Of a DNA stretch of 29,171 bases, positions 7,333 through 15,864 are shown in pieces. The stretch comes from UBA2658 sp964617335 (GTDB lineage: Bacteria > Bacillota > Clostridia > Oscillospirales > Oscillospiraceae). A program made the position numbers and the translations under genes. The first letter of the stretch is position 1, and every line of letters starts with the position of its first letter. A model generated the notes under the pieces. It was not told the DNA's origin. It made no database searches and saw nothing but the letters and a program-made list of their open reading frames with translations. Location: contig CAZTXG010000021.1 in NCBI GenBank assembly GCA_964617335.1, positions 1 through 29,171 of the forward strand. Reading direction: 5' to 3'.

Positions 7333-8649
7333 CTATCCTATTGCCTCTTGCAAAAGCTTTGAAGCCACGGGAGCCGCCGCCGAAAGTCCTCCCCCGCCGT
7401 TTTCAACCAGCACCACAAAGGCATAGGGATTTTTGCTGTCATCCAAAAAGCCCGCAAACCAGGCGTGGGAATTTTCTCCCCCCACCTCTGCCGTTCCGGT
7501 TTTGGCACAAATTTTCATATCGGGGAAAAGGGAGCTTCCATAGGCATAGGAGACATTATAGTTCATCATCTGGGAGATTTTTTCCGCAGTTTCGCTGCTC
7601 ATAAGGCTGCTTTTTCCGGTTTTGCCGTTTTTCAAAAGGGTCAGCTCTTTCGCCGTCCCCTTGTTTGCAATAGCCGAAACATACCTTAGCATGGAGACAG
7701 GCGAAACAAGGTCATTATATTGGCCTATCCCAGACCAGCTTAAGTCCGAAGTCCCGCCCTCGGCCTTATCGAAGCGCCCTTTGGCAGTTTCTATTCCATC
7801 TATGGAAAGGCTTTCTAAAAAGCCGTATTTTTCAGCGTATTCCGCTAAAACTTCACTTCCCAATTCTTGAGAAAGCTCGGAAAAAGCCACGTTGCAGGAG
7901 TTGGCAAGGGCCTGCTCAATGGTCTGCTCACCATGATGCCCTGTGCAGCTAACAGTATCTCCCCCAAGGTTTACACTGCCTTCACAATAAAACCGGCGCT
8001 CATATAAATCGGGAATATTTTCCATGGCGGCGGCTAAGGTGATAAGTTTAAACACGGAGCCGGGGGTAAAGCTTGCCCCTAAGGCGCGGTTTAAGTAAGC
8101 TCCCTCGTACTGGGGAAGGGATACATCAGGAGGATTATTGGGGTCATAGCTGGGGGAGGAAACCATGCACAGTATCTCTCCTGTTTTATAGTTTGATAAA
8201 AGCACAGCCCCCCGCCTGCCTGCCAAGGCATCGTATGCCGCGGTGTTAAAATCCGCGTCTATTGAAAGACGCAGGCTTGCGCCCTCACCTTTAAAGCTTG
8301 ATACACCGTTTATAAAATCATAGCCGGCAAGCTTATAGTCAAAGGCTGTCAAGGCACCGGAACCAAAATTTCCGGCATAATCCCCAACTGCGTGAAGACA
8401 GGCCCTTCTCACGCTTTCGTCCTCGGCATAGGAAAAAACACCGTCCCCTGCCTTTGCCAGCACAAGGCCGTTTCTGTCCTTTAAGGTTCCAACATCTAAA
8501 ACGCCATTGTAAAAAACGCTTTGATTTGCCCTTAGCATAACCCAGTCAGAGCCGTTTTCCCAAAGTCTTATAAGCCAGACTGCCATTCCAATAAGCAGGC
8601 AAAACGCAATTATCAGGGCAAAAAAGGCCCGCCTTTTTATCTTTTTCAC
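7333..8649 (-). CDS. Class B penicillin-binding protein (PbpA/FtsI-like transpeptidase)
   Basis: The 438-residue protein is a D,D-transpeptidase that cross-links peptidoglycan outside the membrane. One N-terminal membrane anchor (about 9-29) is followed by a short non-catalytic region and then a transpeptidase domain with all three active-site motifs: SVFK (198-201, nucleophile S198), SCN (251-253) and KTG (383-385). At 438 residues it is compact: a shortened pedestal like mycobacterial PbpA rather than long PBP2/FtsI. It starts with GTG overlapping the SEDS stop by four bases (GTGA), with AAGGAGG 8 bases upstream, so it is translationally coupled to the SEDS glycosyltransferase. SEDS-bPBP pairs work as one wall synthase; this one is most like the RodA-PbpA pair of Actinobacteria. 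Confidence 0.93.
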   Translation of the reverse strand: MKKIKRRAFFALIIAFCLLIGMAVWLIRLWENGSDWVMLRANQSVFYNGVLDVGTLKDRNGLVLAKAGDGVFSYAEDESVRRACLHAVGDYAGNFGSGALTAFDYKLAGYDFINGVSSFKGEGASLRLSIDADFNTAAYDALAGRRGAVLLSNYKTGEILCMVSSPSYDPNNPPDVSLPQYEGAYLNRALGASFTPGSVFKLITLAAAMENIPDLYERRFYCEGSVNLGGDTVSCTGHHGEQTIEQALANSCNVAFSELSQELGSEVLAEYAEKYGFLESLSIDGIETAKGRFDKAEGGTSDLSWSGIGQYNDLVSPVSMLRYVSAIANKGTAKELTLLKNGKTGKSSLMSSETAEKISQMMNYNVSYAYGSSLFPDMKICAKTGTAEVGGENSHAWFAGFLDDSKNPYAFVVLVENGGGGLSAAAPVASKLLQEAIG

Positions 8650-10559
8650 TTTAAAGGCCTCCTTTTTTCGCCTCGTCTGTCAAAGAGGTTTCGCTTTGGA
8701 TGTTCCGTGTCGCCTTGCTCGTTTTGCCCATAGGGCAAAATGTCTGAGGAAAACTGCTCATCATCCCCAAAAGCATCCTGCTGCGCTTGCTCATGTAAGC
8801 GTGAAAACTCGTTGTAATCAGGCATTTTATCGGGGTCACGATTTGTAAAGCTTGCTTTTTTTCGGGTGTCTGTGGCCTTTATAAAGGCGAGTAAGGCCCA
8901 GCAGGAAATAAGACTTGAGCCGCCAGTTGAAACAAAGGGAAAAGTAACCCCTGTAAAGGGCAAAATATCTAAGGAGCCAAAAACGTTTAGCCCCAGCTGA
9001 ACCATCATCATGGAAACCGAAGCACAGCCGGCAATTACGAAAAAAGCAGAGCGGGACTGAGAGGCGTTGCGCACTGTAAAAAGTGCCAGCACAATTATTG
9101 CCGCAACAGCGCAAACAGCCACAATAAGCCCCAGTTCCTCACTTAAAACTCCAAAAACAAGGTCTGTGTCAGCGGCGATTATGTTATGCAGCCAGCCCTT
9201 GCCTGCCCCAAGGCCGAAAAGCCCTCCCGAGGCGGCGGCAGATATTGCACGAACCTGCTGATAACCCTTGTCGTAAATATCCTCCCAAACATGACCCCAG
9301 GCGGAAAACCTCTGGGCTATATGGGGCTTAACACTTAAGGCAAGAAAACCTGCCAGCCCCGCTCCGGTGACGGCAAGCAGCACAGTACCTATGCTGCCGC
9401 TCCTCATAAAAGAAATAACCAGAAAGGCGGCAAAGAAAACCAGTGCCGTTCCAAAGTCTCCCATTAAGGCCAGAGCACCGACGCAGACGGCGGAAAAGGC
9501 GATGTAAACTATAAGGTTTCGCTTTCTAAACAGCTTGTCCATGGTGGCGGCTCCGGCATAGATGTAAATTATCTTCACAAATTCCGAGGGCTGAAAGGAA
9601 AAGCCGCCTATGGAAAGCCAGTTTTTCGCACCGAAATATTCCTGACCGAAAACAAGGTTTATGAGTAAAAGGGCAATGGCGGCAATTGCAGCGGGGTTTC
9701 GTGTGCGCTTAACTCTTTTAAGGTCACGCAGCCAAAGGCCCAGTATTACAAACAAAACAATGGCGGCCAAAAGCAGAAAAACCTGCTTTAAAAGATTTTC
9801 CGGCACAGAGCTTGCCGTTACGGATAGCCCCAGTGAGCTTAGAAAAAACGCAATGGCTTCCACCTCAAGGCCCAGCCTTCCCATGGCCCGCATGGCAATA
9901 TAATACAGCCACATGGCGGCAAAAAGCGCTGTGAAAGACAGGGCAATCACGCTTTTATACTCCGGCTGGGCGTTATATACCTGAGATAAGGCAAGGAGAA
10001 ACTGGCAAATGCTGACGTAAAAAAACATATTGAAGGGTGAAATCTCCCTGCCGGGAGCTGTGCGGCGCTCTGCTATAATCCCCCGCTCCTCCTCTGTCAG
10101 ATTGAAAAAGCGAAGGTCGCAATCCCCAAGATTTAAGCTGTCCCCATCTTCCAAGGCAGCACCCTCGTCTCCTATAACAAGGCCGTTTACTCCGGAACCG
10201 TCGTTTAAGCCGATATCGTGAACTCCCCAGTTTCCAAACTCATCACGAATTAGCACCACATGGTTTTTTGAAACGCTTATGTCCCGCACAACCACATCAC
10301 AGGACTTAGCGCTTCCAACTGTGCATTCCCAGTGGCGCAAAGGAACCCTTGAACCATCGGGCAGGTCGAGATAGCCCCAGACCTCAGGCTCATAGTGTTC
10401 CCTTAGCATAGACCGCACACAGCGGCTTAAAACGGCAATTGCCGCAATAGGCAGCATAAATCGGGAAAAGTATATAAAATACGTTAAAAAAGCGCCGATT
10501 GCACCCGTAAGCTCCGGTATGGTAAAAAAAGAGGATAGGCTGTCAAAAAAACCTTCCAA
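8646..10559 (-). CDS. FHA domain fused to a SEDS peptidoglycan glycosyltransferase (FtsW/RodA/SpoVE family)
   Basis: From the TTG start at 10559 the protein has 637 residues. After one membrane segment (about 26-46), residues about 65-153 form a cytoplasmic FHA domain: the VGSAKSCDVVV strand, SVSKNH with the phosphothreonine-contacting Ser and His, and GSGVNG. About ten membrane helices follow with SEDS signatures FQPSEFVKI, the AADTDLVFGVLSEELG loop carrying the catalytic-type Asp, and FPFVSTGGSS. SEDS proteins polymerise lipid II; FHA domains bind phosphothreonine, which implies control by a Ser/Thr kinase. TTG is chosen because GGGAGGTG lies 6 bases upstream, whereas an upstream ATG (10625) has no ribosome site and would fall within the promoter region. 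Partner PBP follows with a 4-base overlap. Confidence 0.93.
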   Translation of the reverse strand: MEGFFDSLSSFFTIPELTGAIGAFLTYFIYFSRFMLPIAAIAVLSRCVRSMLREHYEPEVWGYLDLPDGSRVPLRHWECTVGSAKSCDVVVRDISVSKNHVVLIRDEFGNWGVHDIGLNDGSGVNGLVIGDEGAALEDGDSLNLGDCDLRFFNLTEEERGIIAERRTAPGREISPFNMFFYVSICQFLLALSQVYNAQPEYKSVIALSFTALFAAMWLYYIAMRAMGRLGLEVEAIAFFLSSLGLSVTASSVPENLLKQVFLLLAAIVLFVILGLWLRDLKRVKRTRNPAAIAAIALLLINLVFGQEYFGAKNWLSIGGFSFQPSEFVKIIYIYAGAATMDKLFRKRNLIVYIAFSAVCVGALALMGDFGTALVFFAAFLVISFMRSGSIGTVLLAVTGAGLAGFLALSVKPHIAQRFSAWGHVWEDIYDKGYQQVRAISAAASGGLFGLGAGKGWLHNIIAADTDLVFGVLSEELGLIVAVCAVAAIIVLALFTVRNASQSRSAFFVIAGCASVSMMMVQLGLNVFGSLDILPFTGVTFPFVSTGGSSLISCWALLAFIKATDTRKKASFTNRDPDKMPDYNEFSRLHEQAQQDAFGDDEQFSSDILPYGQNEQGDTEHPKRNLFDRRGEKRRPLK

Positions 10560-10589
10560 ATCACGGCACCTCCCGCCATGCAGCTTATG

Positions 10590-10628
10590 ATAATGACCGT
10601 AGGGCAAACAAGTCCCAACGGTCATTAT
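10590..10628 (-). promoter_or_regulatory. 11-bp dyad overlapping the FHA-SEDS promoter
   Basis: Perfect arms ATAATGACCGT (10590-10600) and ACGGTCATTAT (10618-10628) flank a 17-base centre that can extend the stem by GGG/CCC after one mismatch. The right-hand arm overlaps the predicted -10 box and the left-hand arm lies in the early leader. There is no T-run, so a terminator of tyrS is unlikely. An operator or a 5' leader hairpin fits better. Confidence 0.6.
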
Positions 10629-10652
10629 AGCACATAGTTAAAAGTTTTTAAA
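10624..10652 (-). promoter_or_regulatory. Promoter of the FHA-SEDS/PBP/ABC-F/YdcF operon
   Basis: On the minus strand TTTAAA (10652-10647) and a perfect TATAAT (10629-10624) are 17 bases apart, just after the tyrS stop. This separates the envelope operon from the upstream housekeeping operon. Confidence 0.6.
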
Positions 10653-10661
10653 ACGAATCCC

Positions 10662-11888
10662 TTATTTGAGTATAAGACGATTATAGCTTTTCTTTCCCCT
10701 TTTCAGCACAAGGCCTTCCCCTTCCAAATCCTCCTTGGTAAAGGTCTTAGAAATATCTGAAACTTTCTCTCCCGCAGCCTCAACTCCCCCCTGCTGCACG
10801 GCCCGTCTTGCCTCAGACTTAGAGGGGGTCAGGCCGCTTTTAACAAGAAGACTTAAAATATCTATGCTCCCGTTTGCAAGCTCGCTTTCAGAAAGCTCTG
10901 TCGTGGGCATATTCGCAAGGTCGCCCCCTGTGGAAAAGAGAGCTTTAGAGGTTTCTCTGGCTTTTTTCGCCTCGTCCTCATCATGGACAAGACTAGTTAA
11001 CTCATAGGCCAAAATTTCCTTGGCTTCATTGAGCTTTTCGCCCTCCCATTTGTCCATTTCATCAATCTGCTCAACAGGCAGGAAGGTGAGCATACGCAGA
11101 CATTTGAGCACATCCCCATCTCCAACATTTCGCCAGTACTGGTAGAAATCGTAGGGGGAGGTTTTGTTGGGGTCAAGCCAAACGGCGCCGGAAACGGTTT
11201 TACCCATTTTTTTGCCCTCGGAGTTGAGCAGCAGGGTTATTGTCATGGCGTGAGCATCCTTGCCAAGCTTTTTACGTATAAGCTCCGTGCCGCCGAGCAT
11301 ATTGCTCCACTGGTCGTCACCGCCGAACTGAAGGTTGCAGCCGTAACGCTGAAAAAGGGCATAAAAATCATAGCTTTGCATTATCATATAGTTAAATTCA
11401 AGGAAGGACAGGCCCTTTTCCATCCGCTGCTTATAGCATTCGGCTCTAAGCATATTGTTAACGGAAAAGCAGGAGCCAACCTCACGGAGCAGCTCCACAT
11501 ATTTAAGCTCCATAAGCCAGTCGGCATTATTTACCATGAGGGCCTTCCCTTCAGAAAAATCAATAAACTTTTCCATCTGGCGCTTAAAGCACTCGCCGTT
11601 TTGCCTTATGGTTTCCTCTGTCATCATACTGCGCATATCTGTGCGCCCCGAGGGGTCACCAATCATGGTGGTTCCAACGCCAAGAAGGACAATGGGCTTA
11701 TTTCCTGCCATTTGAAGACGCTTCATAAGGCACAAAGCCATAAAGTGGCCAACGTGCAAAGAGTCCGCCGTGGGATCAAAGCCAATGTAAAAGGTTGCCT
11801 TTCCTTCGTTTAAAAGCTTGCTTATCTCCTCCTCATTTGTAACCTGAGCTATAAGGCCGCGGGCCTTGAGTTCCTCATAAATTTTCAT
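10662..11888 (-). CDS. tyrS: Tyrosyl-tRNA synthetase
   Basis: The 408-residue enzyme is a class I synthetase that charges tRNA-Tyr. Visible features are YIGFDPTADSLHVGH with the HIGH-type motif HVGH (45-48), the QFGGDDQWSN tyrosine/adenylate region (187-196), the KMSKS-type loop KMGKT (227-231), and a C-terminal S4 RNA-binding domain (about 345-405). Length is normal. It follows recN by 71 bases, too short for a T-box leader, so it seems to be co-transcribed with recN or uses a promoter inside recN. An internal GGAGG lies about 15 bases before the ATG. This position, directly after recN, is where many spore formers have spoIVB and spo0A. Confidence 0.97.
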   Translation of the reverse strand: MKIYEELKARGLIAQVTNEEEISKLLNEGKATFYIGFDPTADSLHVGHFMALCLMKRLQMAGNKPIVLLGVGTTMIGDPSGRTDMRSMMTEETIRQNGECFKRQMEKFIDFSEGKALMVNNADWLMELKYVELLREVGSCFSVNNMLRAECYKQRMEKGLSFLEFNYMIMQSYDFYALFQRYGCNLQFGGDDQWSNMLGGTELIRKKLGKDAHAMTITLLLNSEGKKMGKTVSGAVWLDPNKTSPYDFYQYWRNVGDGDVLKCLRMLTFLPVEQIDEMDKWEGEKLNEAKEILAYELTSLVHDEDEAKKARETSKALFSTGGDLANMPTTELSESELANGSIDILSLLVKSGLTPSKSEARRAVQQGGVEAAGEKVSDISKTFTKEDLEGEGLVLKRGKKSYNRLILK

Positions 11889-11959
11889 TTTCTTTTATCC
11901 TTTCCTCCGGTTTATATAGGGCTTTAAGTTTCCCTGCCCTTACCGGTCATTCTCAAGTT

Positions 11960-13639
11960 TTAAATCCCTTTTTTAAAATCCTCCGCAGCTTTAAGCTGCT
12001 CGCCTGCGGATATAAGGGTGTTTTCCGTAATGTTGTCTCCCCCGTGAAGCCTAGCCAGCTCCCTTTTTCTGCCCTCAAAGTCAAGGGGGGTAACACTCGT
12101 ATAGGTGCGCCCTTCCCGCTCTGACTTTTCGATATGAAAATGGGTGTCTGCCATGGCCGCTATCTGGGGCAGGTGTGTAACACATAAAACCTGCTTGCGC
12201 CGAGACAGCTCGCACAGCTTTTCACCGACTCTTTGGGCGGCAACACCGGAAACTCCCGTGTCAATTTCGTCAAAAACCAAGGTTTCAACTAAATCGTTTT
12301 CCGAAAAAACGTTTTTCATAGCCAGCATAATACGGGATAGCTCACCGCCGGAGGCAATCTTGCTTATAGGTCCGGGCTTTTCCCCCTTGTTGGCCGACAT
12401 TAGAAAGCGCACAGTGTCGCCCCCTGTTTTGTCAAAGCCGTTTTCGCTGTCTATTGGACTTATGTCAACCAAAAAGCTAACCGAGGGCATGGCAAGTTCC
12501 TTTAATTCATCCTCAATGCGTTTCTGAAGCTCCTTTGCGGCACGGCTTCTTGCCTTTGTAAGCTCCCCTGCCGCCTTTTTTGTTTCCTGCCGCTGCTGCT
12601 CAAGCCGGCTTGTAAGCTTTGCTATCCTGTCGTCGGAATACTCAAGATCGGAAAGCTTTTCTTTTGCATCCCCAAGCTTTTCCAAAAGCTCTGCTTCCTC
12701 GGCTCCGTATCTTTTAAAAAGCCGCCGCAGCTTTGAAAGTCTTAATTCCAGCCTGTCATGTTCCTCCGGCGAAAAGTCTATTCCCCCAAGAAAATCCCTA
12801 AGGGTTTCGGCGGCATCCTTCAAGGTGAAGCTGGCATCTTTTAAGGCCGATTCCACTTCTGCAAGCTCGGCGCAGTATCTCGCCGCCCGGGAAACTTCAT
12901 CTGCCGCAAAGTCTGTCAGCACGGCGGCGCTTTCATCCGCACCATAAAGGGAGTCATAGGCAGAGTTTAAAGCTTCTCTTAGCTTTTCGGAGTTTCTCAT
13001 AAGCTCACTTCGTGAAGATAGCTCCGCTTCCTCACCGGGACGAAGGTCTGCCTCCTCAACTTCCTCCACAAGCTCTTTTAGCTTTTCCGCAAGGCGGTTT
13101 TTCTCGTCCTCGTCCATGGAAAGTCTTTTTATTTCTTTTTTTATGGAGCGAAACTTTTCATACTCCTGTATATAAGACTCCAAAAGCTTACCATAAGAGC
13201 CGAAGCCGTCAAGATATGACAGATGCCTTGTTTCGTCCATAAGCTGCCGTCCGTCATTTTGCCCGTGTATGTCCAAAAGCAAGGAGGAAAGCTCACGAAG
13301 CTGGGATGCGCTTACGGGAGAGCCGCAAACTCTGCATGAGGATTTTCCGTCTTCTGTGATTCTGCGCTGTAAAATAAGCTCGTCCTCACTTAAAAGGTCG
13401 TTATCCTCAAGCCATTTGTCTGCCCGAGACGAGGAAAACACGGCGCTTGCCAAGGCCTTTTCTGCCCCTGTGCGCACAAGCTCACGGCTTGTTCTAGCGC
13501 CCAAAACAGCCTGCAAAGCATCTATAACAATGGATTTGCCCGCTCCCGTCTCACCTGTTAAAACATTTAGTCCGGGGGCAAAGCTTATATCCGCCCGCTC
13601 TATTACGGCAATATTTTCAATATGAAGGTCTAAAAGCAC
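11960..13639 (-). CDS. recN: DNA repair protein RecN
   Basis: The 559-residue SMC-like ATPase acts early in double-strand break repair. It has Walker A GETGAGKS (29-36), long helical arms forming a coiled coil in the middle (about 150-370), then a signature-type IASGGELSRIMLA, Walker B TLVFDEIDTGVSG and the CVTHLPQIAA switch near the C-terminus, all as in RecN. The GTG at 13639 is chosen because AAGGGAGA precedes it and the family begins here (LLDLHIENIAVIE); an upstream in-frame GTG at 13663 would add eight residues and has a poorer site. It follows argR, as is usual in Firmicutes. Confidence 0.96.
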   Translation of the reverse strand: MLLDLHIENIAVIERADISFAPGLNVLTGETGAGKSIVIDALQAVLGARTSRELVRTGAEKALASAVFSSSRADKWLEDNDLLSEDELILQRRITEDGKSSCRVCGSPVSASQLRELSSLLLDIHGQNDGRQLMDETRHLSYLDGFGSYGKLLESYIQEYEKFRSIKKEIKRLSMDEDEKNRLAEKLKELVEEVEEADLRPGEEAELSSRSELMRNSEKLREALNSAYDSLYGADESAAVLTDFAADEVSRAARYCAELAEVESALKDASFTLKDAAETLRDFLGGIDFSPEEHDRLELRLSKLRRLFKRYGAEEAELLEKLGDAKEKLSDLEYSDDRIAKLTSRLEQQRQETKKAAGELTKARSRAAKELQKRIEDELKELAMPSVSFLVDISPIDSENGFDKTGGDTVRFLMSANKGEKPGPISKIASGGELSRIMLAMKNVFSENDLVETLVFDEIDTGVSGVAAQRVGEKLCELSRRKQVLCVTHLPQIAAMADTHFHIEKSEREGRTYTSVTPLDFEGRKRELARLHGGDNITENTLISAGEQLKAAEDFKKGI

Positions 13640-13710
13640 AAGCTCATCTCCCTTGTCCGGCACAGAAAAGCCGCCGATTTTTAGCTTACTTCTGTGCGGT
13701 TTATCTGTGA

Positions 13711-14160
13711 TTACAGCAGCGATTCGATTTCCTTTTCAAATTCCACCGCGTAATGTATATCCTTCATGGCGAGAAAGGCGGTGTCGTCCCCTGCCAGGGT
13801 TCCCACAAGTCCGTCTATCTCCATACTGTCTAAGGCGGCACAGGCAGCGGGAGCAAGTCCGGGCATGGTTTTTATAACAATGATGTTCTGGGCGCAGGCA
13901 TAGGAGGTAACGCTTTCACGGAAGATTTTTTTAAGCCGCAGGTCAAAATCTGTAAACTCGTCCCGTCCGGCGGCCACATAGCGGTATTTTCCCGTGGTGC
14001 TTAGCTCTTTTACAAGTCGAAGCTCCTTTATGTCGCGGGAAAGTGTTGCCTGGGTGCTTTTTAATCCCTGCTCTGCCAAAAGCTCTATAAGCTGGTTCTG
14101 AGTCTCCACATCTCTTAACGCGATTATTTCAAGAATCTTACTTTGTCTTGAAGTTTTCAT
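13711..14160 (-). CDS. argR: Arginine repressor ArgR/AhrC
   Basis: The 149-residue protein is the arginine-sensing hexameric repressor of arginine biosynthesis. The N-terminal winged helix (about 1-70) includes KSTQATLSRDIKELRLVK. The C-terminal oligomerisation and arginine-binding domain has the GTLAGDDTAF block. Length is normal. Its ATG overlaps the nadK stop by four bases (ATGA), which suggests translational coupling. No clear ARG box was recognised near its own start, where coding sequence leaves little room for one. Confidence 0.96.
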   Translation of the reverse strand: MKTSRQSKILEIIALRDVETQNQLIELLAEQGLKSTQATLSRDIKELRLVKELSTTGKYRYVAAGRDEFTDFDLRLKKIFRESVTSYACAQNIIVIKTMPGLAPAACAALDSMEIDGLVGTLAGDDTAFLAMKDIHYAVEFEKEIESLL

Positions 14161-15029
14161 GCCCTCTCTCCTAACTTTTCAAAAGCAATGTCATAAAAGC
14201 TTTTATCTGAAACTTTCGCCATAACAGTGGTGTAATCAGAGCGTTTTATTCTAAGCTCGTCCCCGTCGTAAAAGGGAATAATTTCGCCGCCGTCCACCGA
14301 AAGCCAAATTTTCTTCCCGCTGTTTCCATAGCTTATCACCTTAACATTCCTATCCGGAGCCAAAACAAAAGGTCTTGCCGTTATAAGGTGGGCGCAAATC
14401 GGAGTAAGCAGTATGTTTGCCGCCGTTGGCTCCACCATAGAGCCGCCTGCGGAAAGAGAATAGGCTGTGGAGCCTGTGGGTGTGGCTATTATTATCCCGT
14501 CTCCTGCATACTCGGTTATTTTTGAGCCGTCGCCATAGGCCCTCATTTTTAAAGTTGTAGCGGTTCCGCAGAGTATGGCCTCGTTTAAGGCGGTGTCGCT
14601 GTAGATAAGCTTTCCGTCTCTTATAAGCTCAACATCAATCATCATACGCTCTATGCATGAATACTCGCCCATAGCCGCTTTTAAAAGCAAATCCTCCTGC
14701 TCCGGTTCAAGCTCTGCCATAAACCCCTTGTGTCCAAGGTTTATCCCAAGCATTGGAACAGGACGCTTCATAATGGTACGGGCGGCCTTTAAAATGGTTC
14801 CGTCACCGCCGAGGCAGATAAGAAGCCCCGCCCCGCATACAGCCTTTTCAAGAGAAATTCTTTCAAACTTGCTAAAAAGTTCCTCATGGTCTTTGTTTGT
14901 ATACACAGGACTTATAATAACCTTCAGTCCGGCATTTTCGAGAAGGCAGGCAGTCTTCATTGTAACAAGGAGTCCCTCGTCTCGCTCCGGATTCGGGCAT
15001 AAAACTATATGCGGTTTTTCATTAGACAC
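14157..15029 (-). CDS. nadK: NAD kinase
   Basis: The 290-residue enzyme phosphorylates NAD to NADP. Family motifs visible are CLGGDGTILKAAR with the catalytic GGDGT, the LGINLGHKGFMAEL block, ALNEAIL with the NE motif, and the glycine-rich GDGIIIATPTGSTAYSLSAGG. A GTG start at 15029 is chosen because AGGAGGGG lies just upstream and it gives the usual family length. The longer frame up to 15095 would run into tlyA. The gene follows tlyA by 34 bases and couples to argR. tlyA-nadK-argR-recN is a common clostridial order. Confidence 0.96.
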   Translation of the reverse strand: MSNEKPHIVLCPNPERDEGLLVTMKTACLLENAGLKVIISPVYTNKDHEELFSKFERISLEKAVCGAGLLICLGGDGTILKAARTIMKRPVPMLGINLGHKGFMAELEPEQEDLLLKAAMGEYSCIERMMIDVELIRDGKLIYSDTALNEAILCGTATTLKMRAYGDGSKITEYAGDGIIIATPTGSTAYSLSAGGSMVEPTAANILLTPICAHLITARPFVLAPDRNVKVISYGNSGKKIWLSVDGGEIIPFYDGDELRIKRSDYTTVMAKVSDKSFYDIAFEKLGERA

Positions 15030-15063
15030 AAAACCCCTCCTATTAAAAAAGCTTACAGATTTT

Positions 15064-15864
15064 TTAGTCTCCCAACTCATTTTTGGAAGCTTCAACTACC
15101 TGCTCTATGTCAATTTCAGGCCCTGTGAAACTGCCCTTTCCCAAGTGGGCCAGATACTCAATGTTTCCTTCGGGGCCTTTTATAGGAGAGAAGGAAAGCC
15201 CCAAAACCGTATATCCAAACCCAGGCGCATAGTCCATAAATTCTGACAGCACTTCTATATGCACGGCAAAATCCCGCACAACTCCCTTTTTGCCAACCTT
15301 TTCTTTTCCTGCTTCAAACTGAGGCTTTATAAGGCAGATAAGCTTACCCTCATCTGTTAAAAGCTCCCTCACCACAGGTAAAACAAGCTTTAAGGAGATA
15401 AATGACAAGTCCATAACCGCAAGCTGGGGCGCTTCGTCAAGCATATCAGCTTTTACATGGCGGATATTTGTTCTTTCCATGGAAACAACCCGGCTGTCGG
15501 TTCTAAGGCTCCAGGCAAGCTGACCATAGCCCACATCAACAGCATAAACCTTTGCCGCACCGTTTTTTAAAAGCACATCTGTAAAGCCGCCGGTGGAGGC
15601 GCCGCAGTCTATGCAGACAAGGCCTTCGGGCTTAAAGTCAAACACCTTAAGAGCTTTTTCAAGCTTAAGACCCCCGCGGCTTACATAGGGCAGGGCCTTT
15701 CCCCGCAGCTCTATTAAAGCGTCCTCGGAAACCGCTGCCCCGGGCTTGTCAGCTTTTTGCCCGTTAACATACACAAGTCCTGCCATAACAGAGGTTTTCG
15801 CCCGCTCACGGCTTTCCGTCAGCCCTCTGTCAAAAACAAGCTGGTCAAGCCTCGTCTTCTTCAT
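15064..15864 (-). CDS. tlyA: TlyA family rRNA 2'-O-methyltransferase
   Basis: The 266-residue protein has an N-terminal S4 RNA-binding domain (about 1-60, MKKTRLDQLVFDRGL...) and an FtsJ/RrmJ-type methyltransferase domain with the S-adenosylmethionine motif DCGASTGG (86-93) and LICLIKPQFEAG. TlyA proteins 2'-O-methylate rRNA and, in mycobacteria, confer capreomycin sensitivity; some were called hemolysins, likely an indirect effect. The ATG at 15864 has GGAGG 6 bases upstream and overlaps the end of dxs by 20 bases, so the longer upstream frame is rejected. Confidence 0.94.
   Translation of the reverse strand: MKKTRLDQLVFDRGLTESRERAKTSVMAGLVYVNGQKADKPGAAVSEDALIELRGKALPYVSRGGLKLEKALKVFDFKPEGLVCIDCGASTGGFTDVLLKNGAAKVYAVDVGYGQLAWSLRTDSRVVSMERTNIRHVKADMLDEAPQLAVMDLSFISLKLVLPVVRELLTDEGKLICLIKPQFEAGKEKVGKKGVVRDFAVHIEVLSEFMDYAPGFGYTVLGLSFSPIKGPEGNIEYLAHLGKGSFTGPEIDIEQVVEASKNELGD

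Noticed and set aside
11205..11215. KMGKT instead of KMSKS in TyrS as a defect
   Set aside because: Variants with Gly at this place are common in functional TyrS enzymes.
11250..11813. 187-residue open frame on the + strand
   Set aside because: It is antisense to tyrS and lacks a ribosome site.
11889..11959. T-box leader before tyrS
   Set aside because: Only 71 bases lie between recN and tyrS and no T-box consensus is visible.
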